Shown here: in pieces, positions 17,483 through 25,720 of the stretch
How positions within the stretch are numbered: the stretch's first letter is position 1
How the letters are laid out: each line of letters opens with the position of its first letter
NCBI GenBank assembly: GCA_022824265.1
Contig: JAJEAG010000036.1
Span: 62,001-126,000, forward strand
Origin: Candidatus Poribacteria bacterium
GTDB lineage: Bacteria; Poribacteria; WGA-4E; WGA-3G
Reading direction: 5' to 3'
DNA: 64,000 nucleotides
Program-made: the position numbers and the translations under genes
The notes under the pieces: model-generated
Databases searched by the model: none
Told to the model about the DNA's origin: nothing
The model's input: the letters and a program-made list of their open reading frames with translations, nothing else

Positions 17483-18343
17483 ATGTTTTTGCCTAAAAGG
17501 TATATGAATTACGTGTTCATAACATTTGCTATAATTATGCTAAGTTTCACTATGATACAAATAGGTGAAGCAAGGTTTGCTGCAGATACGATTCAAGGTA
17601 TGTGGACCTTTGAGGAAGGACAAGGTAAAACAGTAAAGGACCTTTCTGGAAACGGTAGTGATGGAGTATTTGTTGGAGATGTCAAATGGGCAGATGCCAA
17701 ATTCGGTGGGGGCATAGAATTAACTGGTGAAGTCGCACAAAACCATGTTCGTATTGGAAATGAAGGTGAACCAGATACTTTGGCAGCCTTGAACTTTAAG
17801 GACTCCGAAGGTTTCTCAATCCATGCATGGATATATCCAACAATACCACCTGAAGGAAAATGTGTGATATGGAAAGGAAAAGGATGTTCAAGTTGGTCAC
17901 AATACCTACTTGGAACCGGTGCTCATGAAAATGTCGGTGGGAGGATTAATAGAGCTTCGTTCCATTATCGTCTCAGGAGTGCTCCAGAAAGACATGAAGC
18001 ACTCGGTGAAGCTCTTCCAGTAAATGAGTGGGTACACCTTGTGGGTGTATGGGATGGTGCAAAAATCTATATTTACGTTAACGGTGAACTACAGGACAGT
18101 AAAGATGCCGCGGGACAACCTTGGGACTCTTTTGAAGCGGTCTACATCGGAGCAGATGCGGGGTGTAATGAACCTAACGGAAGGTGTCACTTCGGTGGAA
18201 TCATTGATGAAATCGTAATGTTTAATATTCCACTTTCCGCGGATGATGTTAAAACCCTCGGTAATGGTATTGATGGTGCTTTTGCAGTTGATGCTGCTGG
18301 AAAGACTACAACAACTTGGGGTAGACTTAAATCCTCTGAATAA
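17483..18343 (+). CDS. Secreted LamG/concanavalin-like protein with TWG tail
   Basis: Start ATG 17483 follows AAGGAGGAACC. The 286-residue product has a signal peptide (to about residue 30, GEARFAAD) and one LamG domain: MWTFEEGQGKTVKDLSGNGSDGVFVGD, GFSIHAWIYPT, WVHLVGVWDGAKIYIYVNGEL, and GGIIDEIVMFNIPLSADDVKTL. It ends KTTTTWGRLKSSE, paralogous to the tail of the previous gene 220 bases upstream. The fold implies extracellular ligand binding. The ligand is not known. Confidence 0.85.
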   Translation: MFLPKRYMNYVFITFAIIMLSFTMIQIGEARFAADTIQGMWTFEEGQGKTVKDLSGNGSDGVFVGDVKWADAKFGGGIELTGEVAQNHVRIGNEGEPDTLAALNFKDSEGFSIHAWIYPTIPPEGKCVIWKGKGCSSWSQYLLGTGAHENVGGRINRASFHYRLRSAPERHEALGEALPVNEWVHLVGVWDGAKIYIYVNGELQDSKDAAGQPWDSFEAVYIGADAGCNEPNGRCHFGGIIDEIVMFNIPLSADDVKTLGNGIDGAFAVDAAGKTTTTWGRLKSSE

Positions 18344-18361
18344 GTATTTTGATCATATACA

Positions 18362-19276
18362 ATGCAATCAATTAATAAGGCGATTATACCTATCGCTGGA
18401 TACGGGACACGTCTCTTTCCCGCAACGAAAGCCGTACCGAAGGCACTGTTTCCAATTATCGCTCAGGATGGTCTGGCAAAACCGATTATCCAATTGATTA
18501 TTGAGGAGGCATTAACCGCTGGCGTGGAAGCGGTGTGCCTTGTTGCACAACCGCACCAAGTGGAACCGATTACCGACTATTTTTCTGGTAATGTCCCAGA
18601 TGCTATTCGCGAAAAACCGGAACTTGCTGTGCAGGCAGATAGGTTGGTTGAAATCGGTAAACGTCTGCAATTTGCTATTCAAGCGGAACCGCAAGGGTTC
18701 GGGCATGCTATCTATTGTGCGAAGGACTTTGCTGCAGACGACCCTGTTATGATTCTGCTGGGTGACCATCTCTATATTTCGGAGACTGATGTTTCTTGTG
18801 CAAAACAGTTGGCAGATGTCTACACACAAGTTGGCAAATCAGTGACAAGCCTTGACGTGTGTGATGAAAGTGAACTCTCTGTGAACGGGATTGTGCAGGG
18901 AAGTCCAGAAAGCGAGTCTTCTCGTCTTTTTACGTTAGCGCACATTGCGGAAAAACCGACTGTAGATTATGCGAGAGAACACATGCGTGTTGATGGAATA
19001 TGGGATGCACAGGAAACACACCAATATCTCTGCCACTTTGGAATAGATCTACTTACCCCTCTCCTGTTTGATATACTGGATTACAACTATCGCAATCAGA
19101 TTCTAACACATGGTGAGATTCAACTTCGGGATGCGATGGCTGAAGTAGTCAAACAGGAAGGTATGTTCGGCTACCGTGTGGCAGGTAGCCGATATGACAC
19201 AGGCAACCCACAGGAATTGCTAAGAACTGCCTACACCTTTGGACTGCACGGTCCCTACCGAGATATCTTAATCTAA
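18362..19276 (+). CDS. GalU-like nucleotidyltransferase (UTP-glucose-1-phosphate uridylyltransferase type)
   Basis: The 304-residue protein begins with the nucleotidyltransferase loop AGYGTRLFPATKAVPKALFP (about residues 12-31), which binds the nucleotide triphosphate and metal. It then has VEAVCLVAQPHQ, a QGFGHAIYCAKDF segment and LLGDHLY with the metal-binding Asp. Length and motifs fit GalU, which makes UDP-glucose from UTP and glucose-1-phosphate. The middle differs from canonical GalU, so another NDP-sugar product remains possible. It overlaps the end of the convergent hydrolase gene by 9 bases. Confidence 0.85.
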   Translation: MQSINKAIIPIAGYGTRLFPATKAVPKALFPIIAQDGLAKPIIQLIIEEALTAGVEAVCLVAQPHQVEPITDYFSGNVPDAIREKPELAVQADRLVEIGKRLQFAIQAEPQGFGHAIYCAKDFAADDPVMILLGDHLYISETDVSCAKQLADVYTQVGKSVTSLDVCDESELSVNGIVQGSPESESSRLFTLAHIAEKPTVDYAREHMRVDGIWDAQETHQYLCHFGIDLLTPLLFDILDYNYRNQILTHGEIQLRDAMAEVVKQEGMFGYRVAGSRYDTGNPQELLRTAYTFGLHGPYRDILI

Positions 19277-19978
19277 CGTTCCTCCTACTTCTAAGTCAAC
19301 AATTTCCACATCCATAGATGCAGTCAATTTGAGGAACTCTTCCAATGTCCCTGTCAACAGCGGGAATGTTCCGTAATGCATCGGTAGAATTGCTGGCACT
19401 TTGAGCAACTTGACAGCATAAGCGGCTTCACGCGGTCCCATCGTGAAATGACCACCAATGGGAAGCAGTGCTAAATCTGGCTGGTAAATCTCACCAATTA
19501 TCTGCATATCTCCGAACACATTTGTATCTCCAGCGTGATAGATTTTATACCCGTTTGCGAACTCCAGCACGAACCCAGCAGGTTCACCCGTATAAATGGT
19601 AGTGCCATCTTCCTCTGTAACACTACTGCTGTGATTTGCTGTAACCATCGTTGCCTTCACGCCGTCTACCGTTACGGTACCACCTTTATTCATGCCAATT
19701 ATGTTTTGAACCCCCTTCGATTCAAGCCATTTTGCGACTTCAATCATTGTCACGACTGTGGGGGTGTGTTTTTTCGCGATAGGGACAGCATCTTCTGTGT
19801 GATCCCAATGTCCATGTGTGATATACATAACATCAAGCCTGTCAAAGGTTTTGAGTTCATCAGGACATGCAGGATTACTATCAACCCATGGATCAATTAA
19901 GAAGGTTTTCCCTTCAGTTTCAAATTTAAATGTGGCATGTCCAAGCCATGTTAAACGAATACCGTTGTTGAGTTTCAT
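19268..19978 (-). CDS. UPF0173-type metal-dependent hydrolase (metallo-beta-lactamase fold)
   Basis: The 236-residue metallo-beta-lactamase-fold protein has HGHWDH at residues 55-60, an early WLGHATF strand, a GDTN metal ligand segment (HAGDTNVFGDM) and a terminal PMHYGTFP His. Length and sequence fit the UPF0173 (YtkL-like) family, whose substrates are poorly defined. Its ATG overlaps the stop of the upstream PLP-enzyme gene (ATGA), so it is the last gene of the operon starting at 32989. Confidence 0.9.
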   Translation of the reverse strand: MKLNNGIRLTWLGHATFKFETEGKTFLIDPWVDSNPACPDELKTFDRLDVMYITHGHWDHTEDAVPIAKKHTPTVVTMIEVAKWLESKGVQNIIGMNKGGTVTVDGVKATMVTANHSSSVTEEDGTTIYTGEPAGFVLEFANGYKIYHAGDTNVFGDMQIIGEIYQPDLALLPIGGHFTMGPREAAYAVKLLKVPAILPMHYGTFPLLTGTLEEFLKLTASMDVEIVDLEVGGTLD

Positions 19979-21096
19979 TTCGTTGTATTAATAATCTCCT
20001 TTATTCTATTTGCAATTATTTCTACTTCACCCTGCATAAGGGTTTGTCCGTTAATAAGGATTCCGTTTGCCCCCGCGCCGGCAATGTCTATCACGGGGTC
20101 ACCTGTTTGTAGTCGGTGTAGTATTTCATCGCGTGTAATACTAAGTTTTTCTGCATCAAATCGGATTTCGGAGCGTGGCATGGGTTGTCCTGCTTCAGAT
20201 GGGAAACTACGATGCACACTAACACCTTGAAAGTCCTTAAACACCTCAGCATAGTAGGTAACCTGGTCTTCATAAGATTGTATTAATTCGTCGTGGTCTT
20301 GATTCAGGTACCACTCCACCGCTGCCAACAATCCGACCATCTCTTCTTTGCCAACTTTCATCCCTCTACCGATAAAGGGGTGAGGCGGACCGTTGAATGC
20401 TATTGCGTCTATCAACAGTTTCTTGCCAACGATCAATCCACTACTTTGCGGACCACACAAGCCTTTTCCTCCGCTAAACATTGCTATATCTGCTCCCATC
20501 TGTGTGAAACGCCATAGGTTTTCTGGGGGTGGCAGCTGTGCCGCAGCATCAACAATCAATGGAATGCCATGTTTTTGGGCAATTTCGATGCCTTTCTCAT
20601 AAGATACCCAAAGATGTTCTCTGCTGGGATTTGCGAAGTAGAAGATTGCAGCGGTCTTGTCGGTGATAGCGTTTTCAAGTTCGTCTGATGTTGTGCCGTT
20701 TTCGTTTCCTATTTCTACGAATGTGACACCTGCCATCCGCACAGCAAAATCGTATCCTACTCTACCGTGGCGATGCACGATGACTTCGTTTTTCATTGAG
20801 TTGTCAAGATGGGGTAGTTTTGCGCGTTTGCTGGCATCAAGTCCGGTGATACACGCAGCAGTACTAAGCGTCAAAGCTGCTGCTGCACCATTGGAAACGT
20901 AAGCTGCTTCGTTGTGTGTGAGTTTTGCTATTTCTTCACCGACTCGTTTTTGAAGTTCAATGATGTCTACAAAATGCTTTGATGCATCAGCCATTGCATT
21001 GACAACTTCCGTTGGCATGATAGAGCCACCGAGGCGGGTTAATGTCGCATTGCCATTGATAACTGTTCGGATGCCTAAACGTTTGTAGATGGACAT
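19975..21096 (-). CDS. SelA-like / DgaE-like PLP-dependent enzyme
   Basis: This 373-residue fold-type I PLP enzyme has the lysine in MFSGGKGLCGPQSSGL (about residue 209) and the aspartate in IPLIVDAAAQLPP. It resembles the SelA-related group that includes D-glucosaminate-6-phosphate ammonia-lyase. It lacks the extra N-terminal domain and length (~460) of true selenocysteine synthase SelA, so it should not be taken as part of selenocysteine synthesis. It is translationally coupled to the hydrolase gene and 8 bases from the ATPase gene upstream, inside the large minus-strand operon. Confidence 0.82.
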   Translation of the reverse strand: MSIYKRLGIRTVINGNATLTRLGGSIMPTEVVNAMADASKHFVDIIELQKRVGEEIAKLTHNEAAYVSNGAAAALTLSTAACITGLDASKRAKLPHLDNSMKNEVIVHRHGRVGYDFAVRMAGVTFVEIGNENGTTSDELENAITDKTAAIFYFANPSREHLWVSYEKGIEIAQKHGIPLIVDAAAQLPPPENLWRFTQMGADIAMFSGGKGLCGPQSSGLIVGKKLLIDAIAFNGPPHPFIGRGMKVGKEEMVGLLAAVEWYLNQDHDELIQSYEDQVTYYAEVFKDFQGVSVHRSFPSEAGQPMPRSEIRFDAEKLSITRDEILHRLQTGDPVIDIAGAGANGILINGQTLMQGEVEIIANRIKEIINTTK

Positions 21097-21104
21097 TTGA
21101 AGGG

Positions 21105-21911
21105 TTATCCGACTTCCTGACCATCCAGTCTACCGACATGTAGATCAATTTCATCACGTGACTCGATTTTTTCAACCTTGCCATCTGCCATGTGGAAAAT
21201 GCGATCAGAAACATCAAGCATCTTGTGGTCATGTGTTGCGGTAATAATTGTTACACCGTTTTCGTCATTGAGGCTACGAAGCAAGTCAATAATTTCAAGA
21301 CCAGTCTTTGTATCCAAGTTTCCTGTCGGTTCATCAGCGAGGACAATAGCGGGATCATTAGCAAGAGAACGTGCAATAGCAACACGTTGCTGTTGACCAC
21401 CAGAGAGTTCAAGTGGCTTATGTTGCACACGGTCACCTAATCCCACAAGAGAAAGTAGGTCTACGCCTTTATCCCTGCTTTCGTCAGCACTCATTCCTGC
21501 AAAAATCATGGGAAGTGAGACATTTTCCAGTGCTGTCATAACAGGAATGAGGTTGAACGATTGGAATATATAACCGATTTTCCGGCAACGCAACCACGCT
21601 AACTCATACGCGTCAAGTTGTGCAATATCAACTTCGTCAATGTAGACCCTTCCCTCGGTCGGTTTATCTAATCCGCCAATCATATTGAAGAGCGTGGATT
21701 TTCCAGAACCAGAGGGTCCCATAATAGAAATGTATTCTCCACGTTGAATCTGGAAATTGACACCGCGTAGAGCATCTACTGTTTGTGTTCCCATCTCGTA
21801 TCGCTTAATAAGGTTTCTGACACGGACAGTATTCTCTTTGGGAAGCACCCGTTGGAACCGTTTCGGTGTTTCAGCGAGATTTGGTTGGACACCACCTATT
21901 TCTGTCTGCAT
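21105..21911 (-). CDS. LolD/MacB-type ABC transporter ATP-binding protein
   Basis: The 268-residue ATPase begins at ATG 21911 behind AAAGGAGAAACAG. Walker A (GPSGSGKST, about residue 65), signature LSGGQQQRVAIARSLA and Walker B VLADEPTGNLD mark the LolD/MacB/FtsE group, which works with FtsX-fold permeases rather than importers. A ~30-residue N-terminal extension precedes the usual start. The natural partner is the FtsX-fold protein encoded at the head of the same operon (25721-32989), since no other such permease is in the window. Confidence 0.93.
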   Translation of the reverse strand: MQTEIGGVQPNLAETPKRFQRVLPKENTVRVRNLIKRYEMGTQTVDALRGVNFQIQRGEYISIMGPSGSGKSTLFNMIGGLDKPTEGRVYIDEVDIAQLDAYELAWLRCRKIGYIFQSFNLIPVMTALENVSLPMIFAGMSADESRDKGVDLLSLVGLGDRVQHKPLELSGGQQQRVAIARSLANDPAIVLADEPTGNLDTKTGLEIIDLLRSLNDENGVTIITATHDHKMLDVSDRIFHMADGKVEKIESRDEIDLHVGRLDGQEVG

Positions 21912-21942
21912 ATCTGTTTCTCCTTTACTGTAAAACTCCGAC

Positions 21943-22407
21943 TTACCCTCTTGATAAAAAACCGAAACGTTTCTGTGGTTCTGGTTTCTGTGGAATTGCT
22001 ACATTCTGTTTAGTTTCTGTTGGAATAGCAAATCCGATAAAATTCCGTTTTCCGAGCTGCTTTATAAAAGTAAAGAGTGAAGTTTCTGCCTCTTTTCTGG
22101 TTAACTGATGTTTTTTCTGAAGTGTCTTTATAATCTGTGTTATGGTATGTTTCCCATCACACATCTGCCATACAAGCGCGCCGATGCTATCCAGCACGAC
22201 GACACGTTTATCGGGTAGCATAAAGATTTTACTTGTGATTCTCACCCAGAATTTGTCTTTCTGCGGAATAACAAGTGATGCTTCACCCTTGTCGTCTATT
22301 TCCCAAGTGATCAATTGATTCCTTAGTGGAAACGCCTTGAGGACCTTATCTCTATCTACATCAGGTCGTTTTTTGATTTTAAGAGCGTATAGAACTTTAT
22401 TTAACAT
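21943..22407 (-). CDS. PqqD-like protein
   Basis: The 154-residue protein contains a PqqD-type winged-helix segment in its second half: VVLDSIGALVWQMCDGKHTITQIIKTL, then a second helix pair KEAETSLFTFIKQLGKRNFIGF. In known systems PqqD-like domains bind leader peptides for radical-SAM or export machinery. No radical-SAM gene or precursor peptide is visible nearby. In this operon it sits between an ATPase and a duplicated-domain protein, so a role in substrate recognition for the transporter is only a suggestion. Confidence 0.72.
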   Translation of the reverse strand: MLNKVLYALKIKKRPDVDRDKVLKAFPLRNQLITWEIDDKGEASLVIPQKDKFWVRITSKIFMLPDKRVVVLDSIGALVWQMCDGKHTITQIIKTLQKKHQLTRKEAETSLFTFIKQLGKRNFIGFAIPTETKQNVAIPQKPEPQKRFGFLSRG

Positions 22408-22445
22408 TGTTAATCAATATGTTTAAATGTGTGTCTACATCGAAC

Positions 22446-23393
22446 CTAATGACAGTGGATACTCTCTGCTACCTCTTGTGCCAGTTTTTCGGATGCTTCC
22501 TGTCGTCCAATAGATTGTACAACATAGATCCGATTGGTATGGTGGCAGTGCCATGTGAAAAACGTAAGTCGTGTGCGTTTTAGGATTCTGTCAACTATCA
22601 GCACAGGCGAAAATGGCACACTATCGTATAGTCGTGTCTGTTGTCCAACAAAATTGATACGTTCATCACCATCTTCGTTATGTAGCGTAACTTCAAACCC
22701 ATAACCCCGTATCGCTTTTGCGTAACGACTCCGGAACCACGTCTCTAATGGATTGTCTTCCGATCTAAATTCGTTTAATAGGACCTCTGCGGGACCATAA
22801 CGTTCAACGCTGATTTTGCGGTATTTACCTCTGTTAAACGTAAACAACAGATATCCACTGAGGAGTTTCTGTTTCTCCAACTTGTAGGTACTCGGGACAG
22901 CAAGTCTAAGATTATAAGCACTCCAGACCTTGTGTTTCGCGTCTACTTGATCTGAAATCGATTGAAAAACACGAAGCACAATGGGACGCCAGTTCTCTTT
23001 AATCCTCCCCATAACTTGTACGATCGTGATACGTTTGGTATCCGGATTGTGTATGATCAACCCGTTTGCACGAATACCACCCTTCCAACTAAATCCAAGA
23101 ACAGTGCAATCTTTCAGGAAATCTTCGTCTTTAATAAGATCAACGTTTCTACGAAATGAAACATTACCTCCGCGTTTATAATTTTTACGGACTAACTTGA
23201 AGTATTCGTCGAGTGTTTTGTGTAGGTCAGGTTTCTTCTTCCGAGATTTTGCCCATTTGAGTTCTAACCGAGGCATGTCGGCATCATCCAGTCGGAGATA
23301 ACCGTTCTTTTCATCACCGCTGATCCCGCTGATTTCCCAAGTGGTTGGAATCTCTAATTGAATGCCTGCCCAACCAAAAAGAGTCCATTCCAT
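22446..23393 (-). CDS. Unknown protein with two repeated PsbP/Mog1-like halves
   Basis: I do not recognise the 315-residue protein by name. It has no signal peptide. Its halves resemble each other: IQLEIPTTWEISG...GYLRLDD (from residue 12) and LRLAVPSTYKLEK...GYLLFTFNRGKYRKISVERYG (from about 165), each followed by a strand, a long charged helix (DEYFKLVRKNYKRGG; ETWFRSRYAKAIRG) and a closing amphipathic segment. The pattern suggests an internal duplication of a small alpha/beta (PsbP/Mog1-like) fold. It starts at ATG 23393 (AGGAAAGAG) within the operon. Confidence 0.68.
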   Translation of the reverse strand: MEWTLFGWAGIQLEIPTTWEISGISGDEKNGYLRLDDADMPRLELKWAKSRKKKPDLHKTLDEYFKLVRKNYKRGGNVSFRRNVDLIKDEDFLKDCTVLGFSWKGGIRANGLIIHNPDTKRITIVQVMGRIKENWRPIVLRVFQSISDQVDAKHKVWSAYNLRLAVPSTYKLEKQKLLSGYLLFTFNRGKYRKISVERYGPAEVLLNEFRSEDNPLETWFRSRYAKAIRGYGFEVTLHNEDGDERINFVGQQTRLYDSVPFSPVLIVDRILKRTRLTFFTWHCHHTNRIYVVQSIGRQEASEKLAQEVAESIHCH

Positions 23394-23408
23394 ATCTCTT
23401 TCCTACCA

Positions 23409-25397
23409 CTAAAACGGCTTAACAATAACCGCCTTAGAGACAAGGGCAATTGCGACAGTACCCATCCCTATCAATCCTACACCGCAGGCGAAACCTGCAG
23501 CTAGTACTGGATTGAACATAAACCATCTTTTCAGTCCGAACCGCTTAATCATATAGAATCTACCGATGACTGCACCAAGTAGTCGCGCGACCATGCTTCC
23601 TGGATCTGCCCCGATTCCACCGATAATACCGTAGAACCACATTGACGGATATTTTAACACCCAAAGTAGTCCGTAGATAGCAAGACTTGAGGTAAATCCA
23701 GCAGCAACATAATCACCTCGTATGGCTTGAAGCATTTCACTATTTCCATCGCGTAGTGATGTTTTCATGAGACATTCGTTTGTAGCGTTAATGGGCCACA
23801 TCATCTGTACAAACGGGTATTGTGCACTCGGTATCGGTGCAATTTGCCAGATAAAATGCTGCACCAATATTCCACTAATAATCAATATAGGCATAATTAG
23901 CAATGTAGCAGCGAGATTTGATGTAAATGTTGTTCCTGTCAATTCCAGCACTCGCCATCCCTGTGTACCTGCTCCGTAATCTTCATCGGGCAGCGGTGCA
24001 AACCAGATATCAATCTCCTCGTACCGACTTAGAATAAAGGTAATCTCATGCAAATAAGGTATTTCAAATAGATCACGTCCAAGCACGCCATACGTCCTTG
24101 CAGTGATATAGGAATTCACTGGTGTATATACGAACGCGAACCCAAGTAGGAAACTGAGTGGAAAATTCGGTACCATCCAGTGGATGAGCCAAACAAATCC
24201 TGCCATCCCAATAAGCCATAGTATTCCCATTAACCATAGTGGAAAATCACCACGGTTCGGTGGTGTGGCAAGCGAACCACGTTGTCCTGCTTGTTTCTTA
24301 GATCTACGGAGTTTGAAAAGCATTGGGATAGACGCTGCCATGCCAACAACACCGAGACTAAAGTTTTTGCCCATACCGTAACTTGTCCAGAAATCGAGAC
24401 CGTTGAAAAGTCCAGTTGCACGTACATCAAGTCCAGGATGCCATTGATGTAAAATCTCATTCCTATAAAGAATATGCGGGTTCAAAACAAACTGCGATAG
24501 CATCGCGGCAACAAACTCAGACATCACCACAGGGAACGGTAAGACAAATCCGAAGAGCATTTGTCCGAAATCTGTTCGGAGCGCGAAAACTCCCGTTGGT
24601 GCGAATCCTTCAATACTTTGCGTAAAGTCTATCCACGGAATCTTCAGAATTTGTATCGGTGTACTCATCATTACGCCGGTGAGTGCAGGAACTCCGATAT
24701 AGATGAATCCCCATATTAAGCCTGCCATAGACCCAATAGAAAATACTTGCCATCGCCATGTCTCCTGTTTACCGGTTGTCTCCGCTAACGCAGTTGCCCC
24801 TTGTGCAGTAATCGGAGCCATAGGAAAGGGTAACCGTTCAAGGTCCGCAGTAAGTCTAAAGAGAATATATTGACCACTGACAAATCGTAAAGTTCCAAGA
24901 AGTTTAGTGGCGAGATAAACACCAATAGGTAACAACCAGTCGGGGTGTAACAAACTCCTTGATAATACGCCAACAGAATCACCTGCGGGAACCACCCACG
25001 CGGGAATTTTATCGGCAATTTCGTAGGAAACGGCTTGCGGTGTGTTGACAAAATATGCATACCAGATAAAACTCCGATATTGCATACCGCTGCCGACTGC
25101 TGCCCCTGTAAGACTTAACAGCATATAGAGTTCCTGCCGACGCGCCGTAGTGAAGGAACGTCTGGCTAATTCGGTGAACAAGATAACTGCCACCCAAGGA
25201 GCAGCTGCTGCACCAGATTGTCCAGATACATAACTCAGATAGATGGATCCGGGCATCATCAATAACCCGACAAAGAGTGCACCGAAGAACACTTTGACGG
25301 TTAATCCCGATTCAAAGGTTCGTGTGCCACCTTCTATATCGTATCGTTGTGCCCACGTTTGCCATTCATCTGCTTGTGAGATTCTCTCTCTCGCCAA
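23409..25397 (-). CDS. Polytopic membrane protein, OPT/DUF6785-like
   Basis: The 662-residue protein starts at TTG 25397, supported by AGGAGAATATTAA. It has around a dozen or more hydrophobic segments (for example VKVFFGALFVGLLMMPGSIYLSYV, WVAVILFTELARRSF, LSFLLGFAFVYTPVNSYITARTYG, and a terminal GFACGVGLIGMGTVAIALVSKAV). The arrangement LT-x-K-VFFGALFVG ... S-G-x-AAAAPWVAVILF recalls oligopeptide-transporter (OPT)-like families; the assignment is tentative. It is probably an inner-membrane transporter and lies in the middle of the large operon. Confidence 0.7.
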   Translation of the reverse strand: MARERISQADEWQTWAQRYDIEGGTRTFESGLTVKVFFGALFVGLLMMPGSIYLSYVSGQSGAAAAPWVAVILFTELARRSFTTARRQELYMLLSLTGAAVGSGMQYRSFIWYAYFVNTPQAVSYEIADKIPAWVVPAGDSVGVLSRSLLHPDWLLPIGVYLATKLLGTLRFVSGQYILFRLTADLERLPFPMAPITAQGATALAETTGKQETWRWQVFSIGSMAGLIWGFIYIGVPALTGVMMSTPIQILKIPWIDFTQSIEGFAPTGVFALRTDFGQMLFGFVLPFPVVMSEFVAAMLSQFVLNPHILYRNEILHQWHPGLDVRATGLFNGLDFWTSYGMGKNFSLGVVGMAASIPMLFKLRRSKKQAGQRGSLATPPNRGDFPLWLMGILWLIGMAGFVWLIHWMVPNFPLSFLLGFAFVYTPVNSYITARTYGVLGRDLFEIPYLHEITFILSRYEEIDIWFAPLPDEDYGAGTQGWRVLELTGTTFTSNLAATLLIMPILIISGILVQHFIWQIAPIPSAQYPFVQMMWPINATNECLMKTSLRDGNSEMLQAIRGDYVAAGFTSSLAIYGLLWVLKYPSMWFYGIIGGIGADPGSMVARLLGAVIGRFYMIKRFGLKRWFMFNPVLAAGFACGVGLIGMGTVAIALVSKAVIVKPF

Positions 25398-25494
25398 TTA
25401 ATATTCTCCTTTGTATTAGCAATCAGTCCTCATTAGTCAGCATACTGCGTCAAAAGGTTAGTATTAGCAACAGTTTCCGAGAACTGAGAACCGT

Positions 25495-25686
25495 TTAAGT
25501 ATCATCTTTCGGTGTTTTCTTGTTCCTACCTTCGCTAAGTTCTTCCCAAAAATGTGCGGTGAAGATTCCTATAGTCAAAATCAGTGCAGCGAACATCTGC
25601 CACTGCCAACTACCACCTAAAAATAGAACACTAACTAACCAGAGGATAGTTCCGAAAATGATGATAATACTTGCTAATTTTTCCAT
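25495..25686 (-). CDS. Small two-helix membrane protein
   Basis: A 63-residue protein with two hydrophobic helices (about residues 5-23 and 30-46) and a charged tail (EELSEGRNKKTPKDDT). ATG 25686 is preceded by AAGGAATCGTAT. It lies 34 bases after the giant permease gene and 97 before the OPT-like gene on the same strand, fitting an accessory membrane subunit. The family is unknown. Confidence 0.62.
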   Translation of the reverse strand: MEKLASIIIIFGTILWLVSVLFLGGSWQWQMFAALILTIGIFTAHFWEELSEGRNKKTPKDDT

Positions 25687-25720
25687 ATACGATTCCTTAT
25701 TCAGTTCAACTATACGCTAC

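Noticed and set aside
19975-21096. Reading the PLP enzyme as selenocysteine synthase SelA to support the selenoprotein
   Set aside because: Length and motifs fit the shorter SelA-like/DgaE group, so it is no evidence for Sec synthesis.
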